From positions 124,001-188,000 of the forward strand of contig JAKPHF010000077.1 in assembly GCA_029550525.1 (NCBI GenBank): 64,000 nt of DNA, given 5' to 3'. The number at the start of each line of letters is the position of its first letter. Within the stretch, counting starts at the first letter, position 1. Below the pieces are notes generated by a model, which was not told the DNA's origin, made no database searches, and saw nothing but the letters and a program-made list of their open reading frames with translations. A program made the position numbers and the translations under genes. This stretch comes from Planctomycetota bacterium. Its GTDB lineage: Bacteria; Planctomycetota; Phycisphaerae; UBA1845; PWPN01. This document shows, piece after piece, positions 47,352-54,949 of the stretch.

Positions 47352-47380
47352 CTGACCTGGCGGCCCGAATCGATTATGTT
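47352..47380 (+). promoter_or_regulatory. Promoter of aroK giving a leaderless transcript
   Basis: CTGACC and TATGTT are separated by 17 bases. The -10 ends 6 bases before ATG 47387, so transcription should begin at or very near the start codon. No Shine-Dalgarno sequence is present. Confidence 0.6.
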
Positions 47381-47386
47381 CTTGGC

Positions 47387-47911
47387 ATGAACCTCGTTCT
47401 GGTCGGATATCGAGGCAGCGGCAAAACGACCGTCGGCCGTGCGCTGGCTGAGCGACTGGGTTGGCCCTTTCTGGACACGGACCAGCTCATCGAGCAGCGG
47501 ATGGGCAAGACCATCCGGGAGATCTACGCCGATCGCGGCGAGCCGGGCTTCCGGGAACTCGAGGCCGAGGTCGTCGCCGAGGCGGCGCGGCTGGACCGTC
47601 ACGTGATCAGTACCGGAGGGGGCGTGGTGCTGCGCGAAGACAACGTCCGTGCCCTGCGAGCCACGGGCCAGCTCATCTACTTGACTGCTCCGCCCGAGAT
47701 CCTCTGGCACCGCATCTACGGCGACGCCCACCGGCACGTGACTCGGCTGCCCATGGACCCCAAGACCGGGCTCCAACAGGTCCGGAACGCACTCATCGAG
47801 CGAGACCCTATCTATCGGCAGGCATCGCACTGGATCGTGGATACCCACGGATGCGACATCGAGAGCGTGCTGAATCGTGTGCTCTGGCTCACGGGTTTGA
47901 CCACCGCATAG
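47387..47911 (+). CDS. aroK: Shikimate kinase
   Basis: The 174-residue enzyme phosphorylates shikimate with ATP in aromatic amino acid synthesis. The Walker A motif is LVGYRGSGKTTVGRALAERL; the shikimate-binding Asp and Arg lie in FLDTDQLIEQRMGKTIREIY and GEPGFRELEAEV; HVISTGGGVVLREDN supplies the glycine-rich substrate loop. The lid Arg is in HRHVTRLPMD and the adenine loop in RDPIYRQASH. The length is normal (about 170). The start ATG has a -10 six bases upstream and no Shine-Dalgarno sequence. aroA lies 1.3 kb downstream with an unrelated gene between, so there is no classical aro operon. Confidence 0.95.
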   Translation: MNLVLVGYRGSGKTTVGRALAERLGWPFLDTDQLIEQRMGKTIREIYADRGEPGFRELEAEVVAEAARLDRHVISTGGGVVLREDNVRALRATGQLIYLTAPPEILWHRIYGDAHRHVTRLPMDPKTGLQQVRNALIERDPIYRQASHWIVDTHGCDIESVLNRVLWLTGLTTA

Positions 47912-48008
47912 ACTCGTTCCGCTGACGTCAGCCGTTTTGAACCACAGATGGCATTGACGACCACAGATGAAGTGAAGATTCGTCGTGTCTTCCGCCTTCA
48001 AGAAAACG

Positions 48009-48087
48009 AACCACAGGGGGCACAGAGGAGCACAGTGGTCGGCAGATCGGGCTCTCTCCTCTGTGTCCCTCTGCGTCCTCTGTGGTT
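48009..48087. repeat. Dispersed repeat family B, inverted pair
   Basis: AACCACAGGGGGCACAGAGG on the left and CCTCTGCGTCCTCTGTGGTT on the right form an imperfect hairpin arm pair about 20 bp long. The spacing suggests a large cruciform or RNA hairpin. Confidence 0.85.
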
Positions 48088-48173
48088 AGTTTATTCGAAG
48101 ATGCGAGCTGCCATTATTTCGCAGCTTCGTGCAGATGGTCCGGCTCATGGTGGTCAGGTCTTCCTTGACTCTT

Positions 48174-48210
48174 GCTTCAGGTCTGAAGCCTCAAGCCTCA
48201 GGTCCCAGGC
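48174..48210. repeat. Dispersed repeat family A, single arm
   Basis: TGCTTCAGGTCTGAAGCCTC then AAGCCTCAGGTCCCAGGCC. A more diverged copy of family A. Confidence 0.7.
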
Positions 48211-48373
48211 CTTCTTCCCTCACGCCGTAGCGCCCTTTCTGATCGTCTTTTCGGCGGCACACCGGCTGACCGGTCGATCGACGCGTTCATATGATGCGTG
48301 ATGAAACGCGCGTCGGCAGCGTGAGTCGGCGTGGACGGCCCAAAGGAGTCGCAAGACAGAAAGGAAGTGGTGT

Positions 48374-49024
48374 ATGAAGACGAAGCTGGCGGCAACGCTC
48401 GGCGTGATCGCATTGGTGGTTCCGTTTGTACTCGCGCAGCAGGCAACCGAGGAGCGCGAAACGGGGCGGGAGCAGGATCGGCCGTTGTTACAACCGCGGC
48501 AGCCCGGTCAGACCGGCCAGACGGGGCAAGCCGGCCGGATCGGCGCGGGGCGCGAGAAGGACATCGACCAGTCCTATCTCAAGCACCAGATCCAAAACAA
48601 CCTGTTCGAGGAACAGGCGGCCAAGCTGGTGGCCGAGAAAGCGCCCGATGACAGCGTCAAGCAGTTCGCTCAACGCCTGCAGGAGGAACATCGCGAGAAC
48701 AACCAGCAGCTCAAGCAGATCGCCCAGCAAAAGCAAATGCAGGTGCCCACACAGATGGCTCAGTGGCAGCAGAGCCTCCTCCAGGAGATGCAGCAACTGG
48801 ATCCCGAAACGCTCCAGCGGGAGTTTTTGTTCGGCACCGTCGCGTGTCATCACCGGAACGTCCTGACCAACAAGTTCGCCGCTCAGAAGTGCCAGGACAA
48901 CGACGTCAAACAGTTCGCCGCACGGACGCTGCCCACGCTGCAGCAGCATCTGCAACAGGCCAACCGTCTGACGCAGCAGGTCACCGGCATCAGCCCGGAG
49001 GCCCCCGGCGTGGCTGGACGCTGA
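48374..49024 (+). CDS. DUF4142-domain exported protein
   Basis: The 216-residue product has a signal peptide (MKTKLAATLGVIALVVPFVLA), a Gln/Gly-rich linker (PRQPGQTGQTGQAGRIGAGR) and a DUF4142 domain (about residues 60-200). This is a four-helix ferritin-like bundle: NLFEEQAAKLVAEKAPDDSV, FAQRLQEEHRENNQQL and KQFAARTLPTLQQHLQQANR fit the pattern. The family is periplasmic and its function is not established. GGAAG lies before the ATG. A 12-bp stem terminator follows the gene. It sits between aroK and aroA without functional link. Confidence 0.85.
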   Translation: MKTKLAATLGVIALVVPFVLAQQATEERETGREQDRPLLQPRQPGQTGQTGQAGRIGAGREKDIDQSYLKHQIQNNLFEEQAAKLVAEKAPDDSVKQFAQRLQEEHRENNQQLKQIAQQKQMQVPTQMAQWQQSLLQEMQQLDPETLQREFLFGTVACHHRNVLTNKFAAQKCQDNDVKQFAARTLPTLQQHLQQANRLTQQVTGISPEAPGVAGR

Positions 49025-49056
49025 TTTTTCACGTTTCGTTTCTCGAGTTCTGAATG

Positions 49057-49092
49057 CGAGGAGGTTGATCCACCGGGTCAACCTCCTCGTTT
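49057..49092 (+). terminator. Terminator after the DUF4142 gene
   Basis: CGAGGAGGTTGA pairs perfectly with TCAACCTCCTCG (12 bp, 9-nt loop), followed by a short TTT. It lies 32 bases after the stop codon. Confidence 0.8.
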
Positions 49093-49238
49093 CGCATCCG
49101 CGCTTGGCCGGACCCATCGGCCGGCCGCGGGCCTCGGTTCCTGCTCCTGGGTCCGCCTGTGGCTGACAATCCGCCGCGTCGCCGCTATTCTGGTGCATGA
49201 CGAGTTCGGGTTCGAACCTGTTTTCACGAGAGGACGTC

Positions 49239-50525
49239 ATGTACCTGTACTGCGGGCAGTCCCGGCTGCACGGCCCGGTCGATATCCCGGGGTCGAAATC
49301 CCACACCATCCGAGCGGTCACGTTCTGCTCGCTCGCCGACGGTGAAAGCACCATCCGCGAGCCGCTCAGCTCGGCCGACACGCAGGCTGCCGTGGACACC
49401 TGGCGCGCCCTGGGAGCGGAGATCGAGGTCGAGCCCGGCCTCTGGCGCGTTCGCGGCACCGGCGGCGAGCCGGCGACGCCGGGCGATTTTATTGACGTGA
49501 AGAACTCGGGTACGACGCTGCGGCTTGCGGTCGGAGCGGCGGCTCTGCTGCGCGAAGGCTACGCCGGCTTCACCGGCGACCATCAGATCCGTCGCCGGCC
49601 GATCGGTCCGCTGGCGTGCTCGCTGAACGATCTTGGGGCGAAAGTCTTCCTCATGCGGAACAACGGGTGCCCGCCGTTGGTGGTGGGGGGGCGCCTCCGC
49701 GGCGGGCGCACGAGCATCGAGGCCGTCACCAGTCAATACCTGAGCAGTCTGCTCATCTGCACGCCGCTGGCCGACGGCGACAGCGTCATCGACGTCCCTC
49801 TGCTCAACGAGCAACCCTACGTCCACATCACGCTGGACTGGCTCGCCCGCATGGGAGCCGTGCTCGAACGCGATGAACTGCGGCAGTTCCGCGTGCCCGG
49901 ACGCCAGCGCTATCGGGCGACCGACGTGCGAGTGGCGGCGGACTTCTCCTCGGCCACGTTCTTCCTGGCCGCCGGTGCCCTGGGCGACAATGACGTGCTC
50001 GTCCGCGGCTTGGACATGAACGATCCACAGGGCGACAAAGCCGTCGTCGAGTACCTGCAACGCATGGGCGCGAGCGTGGAGTTCCTGCCCGAGGGCATTC
50101 GCGTCCGCCCCGGCACGCTGACCGGTTGTGAAATCGACATGAACGCCACGCCTGACGCTCTGCCCATGATGGCGGTGGTCGGCTGCTTCGCGCGAGGTAC
50201 GACCCGGCTGGTCAACGTGCCCCAGGCCCGCCTGAAGGAGACGGATCGCATCGCGGTCATGGCGGCCGAGCTGGGGAAGATGGGGGCGCGAATCAAGGAG
50301 TTGCCCGACGGATTGATCATCGAGCAGAGCGATTTGCGGCCCGCCGCGGTCAGCGGGCATGACGATCATCGGGTGGTCATGGCGCTGGCTGTTGCCGGGT
50401 GCTGCATCCCGAGCGGCACGCGCATCGATACCGCCGAGGCCATGTCGGTCACGTTCCCGACGTTCGTCGAATGCCTGACCGGCCTGGGCGGCGACGTTCG
50501 GCTGGAGGGGACTGCCCGATCATGA
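49239..50525 (+). CDS. aroA: 3-phosphoshikimate 1-carboxyvinyltransferase (EPSP synthase)
   Basis: The 428-residue enzyme joins phosphoenolpyruvate to shikimate-3-phosphate. Motifs: VDIPGSKSHTIRAVTFCSLA (phosphate-binding Lys-Ser), VKNSGTTLRLAVGAAAL, the PEP region FTGDHQIRRRPIGPLACSLN, the Ser-Gln block AVTSQYLSSLLIC, DMNATPDALPMMAVVGCFA and the C-terminal RLKETDRIAVMAAELGKMG. In the first PEP loop the usual LGNAGT is replaced by VKNSGT, as in class II-like or divergent enzymes. ATG 49239 follows GAGAGGAC; the track start at 49197 adds 14 codons. The downstream phosphatase gene overlaps the stop codon (ATGA), so both are translated together. Confidence 0.94.
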   Translation: MYLYCGQSRLHGPVDIPGSKSHTIRAVTFCSLADGESTIREPLSSADTQAAVDTWRALGAEIEVEPGLWRVRGTGGEPATPGDFIDVKNSGTTLRLAVGAAALLREGYAGFTGDHQIRRRPIGPLACSLNDLGAKVFLMRNNGCPPLVVGGRLRGGRTSIEAVTSQYLSSLLICTPLADGDSVIDVPLLNEQPYVHITLDWLARMGAVLERDELRQFRVPGRQRYRATDVRVAADFSSATFFLAAGALGDNDVLVRGLDMNDPQGDKAVVEYLQRMGASVEFLPEGIRVRPGTLTGCEIDMNATPDALPMMAVVGCFARGTTRLVNVPQARLKETDRIAVMAAELGKMGARIKELPDGLIIEQSDLRPAAVSGHDDHRVVMALAVAGCCIPSGTRIDTAEAMSVTFPTFVECLTGLGGDVRLEGTARS

Positions 50526-51172
50526 CGTCCCAGCAGGCCGGCACGACCGAACTCATCCTCATCCGGCACGGCGAGACGGTCTGGAATCGCGAGGGACGCT
50601 GGCAAGGGCACCTCGATAGCGAGCTCACGCCCGTCGGTCTGCGGCAGGCCGAGGCCGTCGCTCGTCGGCTGGCCCGAGTGGACTTCGTCGCGCTGTACAG
50701 CAGCGACCTGGGCCGGGCCAGGCGGACGGCGGAATGTATCGCCGCCGCGAGTGGCCGGCCGTTGCAGACCGATTCCGGCCTGCGTGAACGAGCGCTCGGC
50801 GTGTTTCAGGGGCTCAGGCTCGACAAGATCCACCAACGCTTTCCGCACGAGTTCGAACGCTTTCGGCGGCGCGACCCCGATCACGTCATTCCTGAGGGCG
50901 AGAGCCTTCGCGACAAACACGAACGAGCCGTCGCATGTCTCGAGCGCATCGCCCGGACGCACGCCGGCAATCGTGTCGTTATTGTGACACATGGCGGCGT
51001 GCTCGACAGTGCTTTTCGACTGGCCCTGGAGTTGCCGTTGTCAATTCCGCGAAGATGGGTGCTCTACAACGGCAGCCTCAATACGTTCTTCCGGGACGAC
51101 AACGGCTGGAGCCTGGGCACCTGGGGCGACATCAGCCACCTCGACCACGCCGGTACGCTGGACGACTACTGA
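50522..51172 (+). CDS. Histidine phosphatase (phosphoglycerate mutase-like) family protein
   Basis: The 216-residue enzyme has the phosphohistidine motif LILIRHGETVWNREGRWQGH, the second core Arg in LYSSDLGRARRTAEC, a Glu in LRERALGVFQGL, and the second His in VVIVTHGGVLDSAF. It belongs to the cofactor-dependent phosphoglycerate mutase/GpmB/alpha-ribazole phosphatase group; the small size and the RERALGVFQG box favour a phosphatase rather than a glycolytic mutase. ATG 50522 overlaps the aroA stop codon by four bases, so expression is coupled to aroA, but no known shikimate-pathway step needs it. Confidence 0.9.
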   Translation: MTSQQAGTTELILIRHGETVWNREGRWQGHLDSELTPVGLRQAEAVARRLARVDFVALYSSDLGRARRTAECIAAASGRPLQTDSGLRERALGVFQGLRLDKIHQRFPHEFERFRRRDPDHVIPEGESLRDKHERAVACLERIARTHAGNRVVIVTHGGVLDSAFRLALELPLSIPRRWVLYNGSLNTFFRDDNGWSLGTWGDISHLDHAGTLDDY

Positions 51173-51178
51173 GACGGG

Positions 51179-51232
51179 GGGCGGGCGTCCCGCCCGCCTC
51201 GCAGGCGGGCAAGATGCCCGCCCCCCAAGAGG
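51179..51232. repeat. Dispersed repeat family D hairpins between convergent genes
   Basis: GGGCGGGCGTCCCGCCCGCC is identical to 12631-12650, and is followed by the second hairpin GGCGGGCAAGATGCCCGCC. A shorter related piece (GACGCCCGCCCCCC) occurs near 59500. It starts seven bases after the phosphatase stop. Confidence 0.85.
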
Positions 51233-51264
51233 GCAAGATGTTGGGACCCTCGATGCGTGGCCGG

Positions 51265-52797
51265 TCAGCGGGTGGTGAACGAGTAGAGACGCCCCGGCGG
51301 TTGAACGGTGAAACGCAGGCGCGGCGTCTTGCCGGCGGCGAGCGAGCCTGCCGACCGGCCATTGAACTTCACGACGTGTTCGAGCGAATCGCCCTGAATC
51401 TCGGCCTTGCCGACCACGTCGCCGGCGGAATCGAGCAACTCGACGGTGACCGGCCCGACGGCGTTAACCAGCAGATCGTCGCCTTTCAGCTCGAGCGGGC
51501 AAGTGGTGACACTACCCTCGTCGATTGAGACGAACCCGTCCGGCCGCAGACGCGCCCGGAAGATGCCGCCCCCCATCAGCCGCTCGCCGCGCGGGTGATT
51601 CTTGCCCCACGATGAAGCGCTGTAGTAGAAGATCAATTCGTTGCCGATTCGCAGCGGAGGCGTGCTGAAATCGCTGATGTAACCGCCGTCGTTTCGGCCG
51701 CCGTTGCCGCCTTCCGGGCCGTTGGGGATAAACACTTCGGGCACGCCGCTGTCGTTCAAGTAGGGTACTTTGCTCCAGTTCAACGCGTCGCGGCTGACCA
51801 CCAGCTTCAGGAACGCACAACCGGCCGACGAATGGGGATAGTTGCCGCGCGGGTGGAAGATCTTGAGCGTTCCCAGCCACAACGGACCGTAACGCCAGGC
51901 CGTGCTCGCGTAGTACTCGTCGAACTCGGTATCGCCGTTACGGTAGTCATTGGGCGGCAGCAGAGCGATCCGCTCGATCCGATCGGTGTCCACCGGCTCG
52001 TCGAGCCGATCGAGCCACAGATACGCACGGCTGCGGTGATTGTTGCCCGCCTTGTAGCCGTCGTGATTGAAGAACTTGAAGATACCCAGGTACTTGCCGG
52101 TCTGTTCGTCGTAGGAGAAGAGCGTCACGTCGCCGGGGCCGCGGACGATCTTGCCGTCCTGGTGGATCTCGCGGCAGCTCGTGTCGCCGGGGCCGGCGAA
52201 TCCATTGACCACCTGGCGGCCGCGCTCCCAGGTCTTGCCGTCTCGGGACTGGACATAGAAGATGCCTTCCAGATCGTTGCCCCAGTTGGCGAACCAGGCC
52301 CAGCCCTTGTAGGGGTACTGGTCATCCGCCCGGTCGTACATGCACGAGAACAAGTCGATCTCGCGATTACCGGCAGCGTTGATGGCCTTATCGCGTGGCA
52401 CATCGCCGAGATCGGTGTCGAGGTGGACCGGATCGAGCTCGCCCCAGTTCATGCCGTCCGACGACAGTACCCGATACATCTGCCGTGACGGGAATTCCTG
52501 GACGAACATCACGTACTGCTTGAGCCGGGTGTCAAACACAATGCTGCCGTACGCGAGGAGACTGGTGTTGGGCGGCGAAGCGATGATCGGCTCCTGGCCG
52601 CCGTGGTCCTTGATGGGCTGGTGGAGCGTGCGGATCGGTCCCTGTTCCGATTCGATGATCGCGTTGTCGATGAATAACTGCGGCACACCCGGCTGCACGA
52701 CAATCGGTTTGTCTGTCGCTGCGCGCGATGACGTCGTCGAGAGGGCCGCCATCACGATCGCGATCGCCCCAATTTTCGAGATGCGTGCTCGCGTCAT
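51265..52797 (-). CDS. Secreted glycosidase-like beta-propeller protein
   Basis: The 510-residue product has a signal peptide (ISKIGAIAIVMAALSTTSSRA). The remainder looks like a five-bladed propeller glycosidase of the GH32/GH43 kind: FIDNAIIESEQGPIRTLHQP, SIVFDTRLKQYVMFVQEF, then blades with YVQSRDGKTWERGRQVV and FLKLVVSRDALNWSKVPYL. Asp/Glu candidates are in the first blade (FIDNAII) and GDTEFDEYYAS, but the catalytic residues cannot be assigned. A C-terminal beta-sandwich (GPVTVELLDSAGDVVGKAEI) follows. The start ATG 52797 has GGAGA upstream. The gene is divergent from the sialidase-like gene, with a shared 193-base regulatory region. Confidence 0.72.
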   Translation of the reverse strand: MTRARISKIGAIAIVMAALSTTSSRAATDKPIVVQPGVPQLFIDNAIIESEQGPIRTLHQPIKDHGGQEPIIASPPNTSLLAYGSIVFDTRLKQYVMFVQEFPSRQMYRVLSSDGMNWGELDPVHLDTDLGDVPRDKAINAAGNREIDLFSCMYDRADDQYPYKGWAWFANWGNDLEGIFYVQSRDGKTWERGRQVVNGFAGPGDTSCREIHQDGKIVRGPGDVTLFSYDEQTGKYLGIFKFFNHDGYKAGNNHRSRAYLWLDRLDEPVDTDRIERIALLPPNDYRNGDTEFDEYYASTAWRYGPLWLGTLKIFHPRGNYPHSSAGCAFLKLVVSRDALNWSKVPYLNDSGVPEVFIPNGPEGGNGGRNDGGYISDFSTPPLRIGNELIFYYSASSWGKNHPRGERLMGGGIFRARLRPDGFVSIDEGSVTTCPLELKGDDLLVNAVGPVTVELLDSAGDVVGKAEIQGDSLEHVVKFNGRSAGSLAAGKTPRLRFTVQPPGRLYSFTTR

Positions 52798-52990
52798 GCC
52801 AATCTCCGGAATGGACGGGATTCGGGAATCGGAACAATATTTCCGAGCGTCAGTTAGCGTTCGGATGCCCGCGTGCGAGCATTGACGCCAGTCGCCGCAT
52901 AGTCTACAAAGTTGGGAATTATGCGTCAACAAAGCGGTCCGATTCCGGACGAGGGCGCGAGGCAATGCGTGCAATCGCAAGGAGAACGAC

Positions 52991-54778
52991 ATGGTGTGCA
53001 GCACTGGGCGTGTGATAGGTTTTGTAGCCCTCTCGGCAATTGCCGCGGAGTGCACGATCGCCTTGGCCTCGCCGCCGCCGGCACCGGCAGCCGAAGATTG
53101 GCGCAATCTCCGTAACGGCATCGTCCTGCCGGATGAGGGCTACTGCGACCAGCCCTACGTCGTTATCACGCACGACGGTAACTGGCTGTGCACCATGACC
53201 ACCGGCAAAGGCATCGAAGGGCAGCGCGGCCAACACGTGGTCGCCACCATCAGCACGGACCGGGGCAAGACCTGGTCGCCGCTGATCGACATCGAACCCG
53301 CCGATGGCCCCGAAGCGTCGTGGGCCATGCCTCTGCTCACGCCCAGCGGCCGCGTTTATGTCTTCTATGACTACAACGGCGATCGCATAAACACGCTGGG
53401 CGATCGCAAGGACATCCGCGCCGACATGCTCGGCTGGTACGTGTACAAGTACTCCGACGACCACGGTCGAACCTGGTCCAAGGAGCGTTATCGTCTGCCC
53501 GTGCGCATGACGCCCTGTGATTACGAGAACGACTTTCAGGGCAAGGTGCAGATGCTCTGGGGCATCGGCAAGCCGGTGATTGCGGGCGATTCGGTGATCT
53601 TCGGCTTCAGCAAGATCTGCAAGTACCTCATCGAACGTTCGGAGGGCTGGTTCTTTCGCTCGGACAACATCTTGACCGAGTCGGATCCGGCCAAAATCGA
53701 GTGGCAAATGCTGCCGGAGGGCGACATCGGCTTGCGGTCGCCGACAGGCGGCCCCATCGCTGAGGAGCAGAACCTGGTCGTGCTGAGCGACGGCACGTTG
53801 TACACCATGTACCGCACGGTCGAAGGCCATCCCTGCCACGCCTACAGCTTCGACGGCGGCCGGACGTGGACGCCGCCCGAGTTTGCGACGTACACGCCGG
53901 GCGGACAACGCATCAAGCATCCGCGAGCCTGCCCGCGTCTGTGGAAGACGCAAAACGGCAAGTATCTCTTCTGGTTCCACAATAACGGTGGCAAAGATTA
54001 CGAACGTCGCAACCCGGCCTGGATCAGCGGCGGCATCGAACGCGACGGTCGCATCCACTGGTCGCAGCCCGAGATCCTGCTGTACGACCCTGAGCCGACG
54101 GTTCGCACGAGCTATCCGGACCTGATCGAGGACCAGGGTCGCTACTGGGTGACCGAAACGCAGAAGGAAGTCGCCCGGATTCACGAGATCGACGCTTCGC
54201 TGCTGGAGGGGATGTGGAATCAGGGCACGGTCAAGACGTTGACTCAGCAGGGATTGGCCGTCAGTGCCACGAGCGAACAGATCGCCTCCGGCAAGCTGGC
54301 GATGCCTAAGATTCCGCTGTTGCGCGGCGTGGCCGGCCTGACCGTCGAGTTGCGCTTCGCGTTGAATGACATTTCCGCGGGCCAGGTTCTGCTGGATTCG
54401 CGCGATGCGACAGGCAAGGGCTTCGTGGTGAAGACCGCCGATGCGGCTGCACTGCGCATCGAATTGAGCGACGGTAGCACGACCGCGTTCTGGGACAGCG
54501 ATCCCGGCACGATTCAAACCGGCCGAACGCATCATGTCGCGATCATTGTCGATGCCGGTCCGCGAATCATCAGCTACGTGATCGACGGCAAGCTCTGCGA
54601 CGGCGGCGATGCACGGCCCTACGGCTGGGGCCGCTTCAGTCCGCACCTGCTGGACATCAACGGCGACAAGGAGGTTCGCGTCGGCCCGACCCTGAAGCAG
54701 GCCGCCAAGGCCATCCGGATCTACACCCGCGCGCTCCGCACGTCGGAGGCGATCGCCAATTATCTTTCGGGGGAGTGA
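52991..54778 (+). CDS. Sialidase-like BNR-repeat protein with C-terminal LamG domain
   Basis: The 595-residue product has a signal peptide (FVALSAIAAECTIALASP). A six-bladed sialidase-type propeller follows, with three Asp-box motifs: ATISTDRGKTWSP, YSDDHGRTWSK and SFDGGRTWTPP. Arg residues near DEGYCDQPYVV and in HPRACPRLWKT could belong to the substrate triad, but the sialic-acid-specific residues cannot be confirmed. The C-terminal region (about residues 420-590) is a LamG/concanavalin-like sandwich (GVAGLTVELRFALNDISAGQ; HHVAIIVDAGPRIISYVIDG). AAGGAGAA precedes ATG 52991. It is divergent from the propeller glycosidase gene; both may be used on the same glycan. Confidence 0.82.
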   Translation: MVCSTGRVIGFVALSAIAAECTIALASPPPAPAAEDWRNLRNGIVLPDEGYCDQPYVVITHDGNWLCTMTTGKGIEGQRGQHVVATISTDRGKTWSPLIDIEPADGPEASWAMPLLTPSGRVYVFYDYNGDRINTLGDRKDIRADMLGWYVYKYSDDHGRTWSKERYRLPVRMTPCDYENDFQGKVQMLWGIGKPVIAGDSVIFGFSKICKYLIERSEGWFFRSDNILTESDPAKIEWQMLPEGDIGLRSPTGGPIAEEQNLVVLSDGTLYTMYRTVEGHPCHAYSFDGGRTWTPPEFATYTPGGQRIKHPRACPRLWKTQNGKYLFWFHNNGGKDYERRNPAWISGGIERDGRIHWSQPEILLYDPEPTVRTSYPDLIEDQGRYWVTETQKEVARIHEIDASLLEGMWNQGTVKTLTQQGLAVSATSEQIASGKLAMPKIPLLRGVAGLTVELRFALNDISAGQVLLDSRDATGKGFVVKTADAAALRIELSDGSTTAFWDSDPGTIQTGRTHHVAIIVDAGPRIISYVIDGKLCDGGDARPYGWGRFSPHLLDINGDKEVRVGPTLKQAAKAIRIYTRALRTSEAIANYLSGE

Positions 54779-54781
54779 GAG

Positions 54782-54942
54782 AAGCTGTGAGCTATGAGCT
54801 GTGAGCCGGAGAATGCACTGGGGGCGGATCCGTGCCGACTTCGGGTTTCGCGAGAGAGGAGCGGATTGACGGTGGAATGAGACGGCGGGGTCAAGCCCCG
54901 CCGCTCGCTGGCTCATAGCTCAAAGCCCATAGCTCATAGCTT
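54782..54942. repeat. Inverted repeat family C flanking a family E hairpin, between convergent genes
   Basis: GAAGCTGTGAGCTATGAGCT (54781 onward) and AGCCCATAGCTCATAGCTTC are inverted copies about 130 bases apart. Between them at 54882-54911 lies a family E hairpin, CGGCGGGGTCAAGCCCCGCC plus GCTCGCTGG. The whole spacer between two converging genes is repeat-derived. Confidence 0.85.
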
Positions 54943-54949
54943 CTGTAGT

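Larger units (their letters stand above)
47912..48373. other. 462-base spacer filled with dispersed repeats
   Basis: No gene is supported. A family B inverted pair (48009-48087), weaker ACCACAGATG elements at 47941-47969 and a family A arm (48174-48210) occupy most of the region. The last 70 bases hold the leader of the DUF4142 gene. Confidence 0.7.

Noticed and set aside
45518-48001. 827-aa minus-strand ORF
   Set aside because: It is antisense to the FG-GAP gene and to aroK, runs through an intrinsic terminator, has no ribosome binding site, and has the composition of a high-GC shadow frame.
49200-49225. tRNA-like GGTTCGAACC string
   Set aside because: A T-loop-like string (GGGTTCGAACC) lies at the start of the aroA leader, but no acceptor or anticodon stem can be folded around it.
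49224-50369. 381-aa minus-strand ORF
   Set aside because: Antisense to aroA.
52919-54916. 665-aa minus-strand ORF
   Set aside because: Antisense to the sialidase-like gene, which has signal peptide, Asp boxes and Shine-Dalgarno sequence; the ORF begins in the family C/E repeat spacer.
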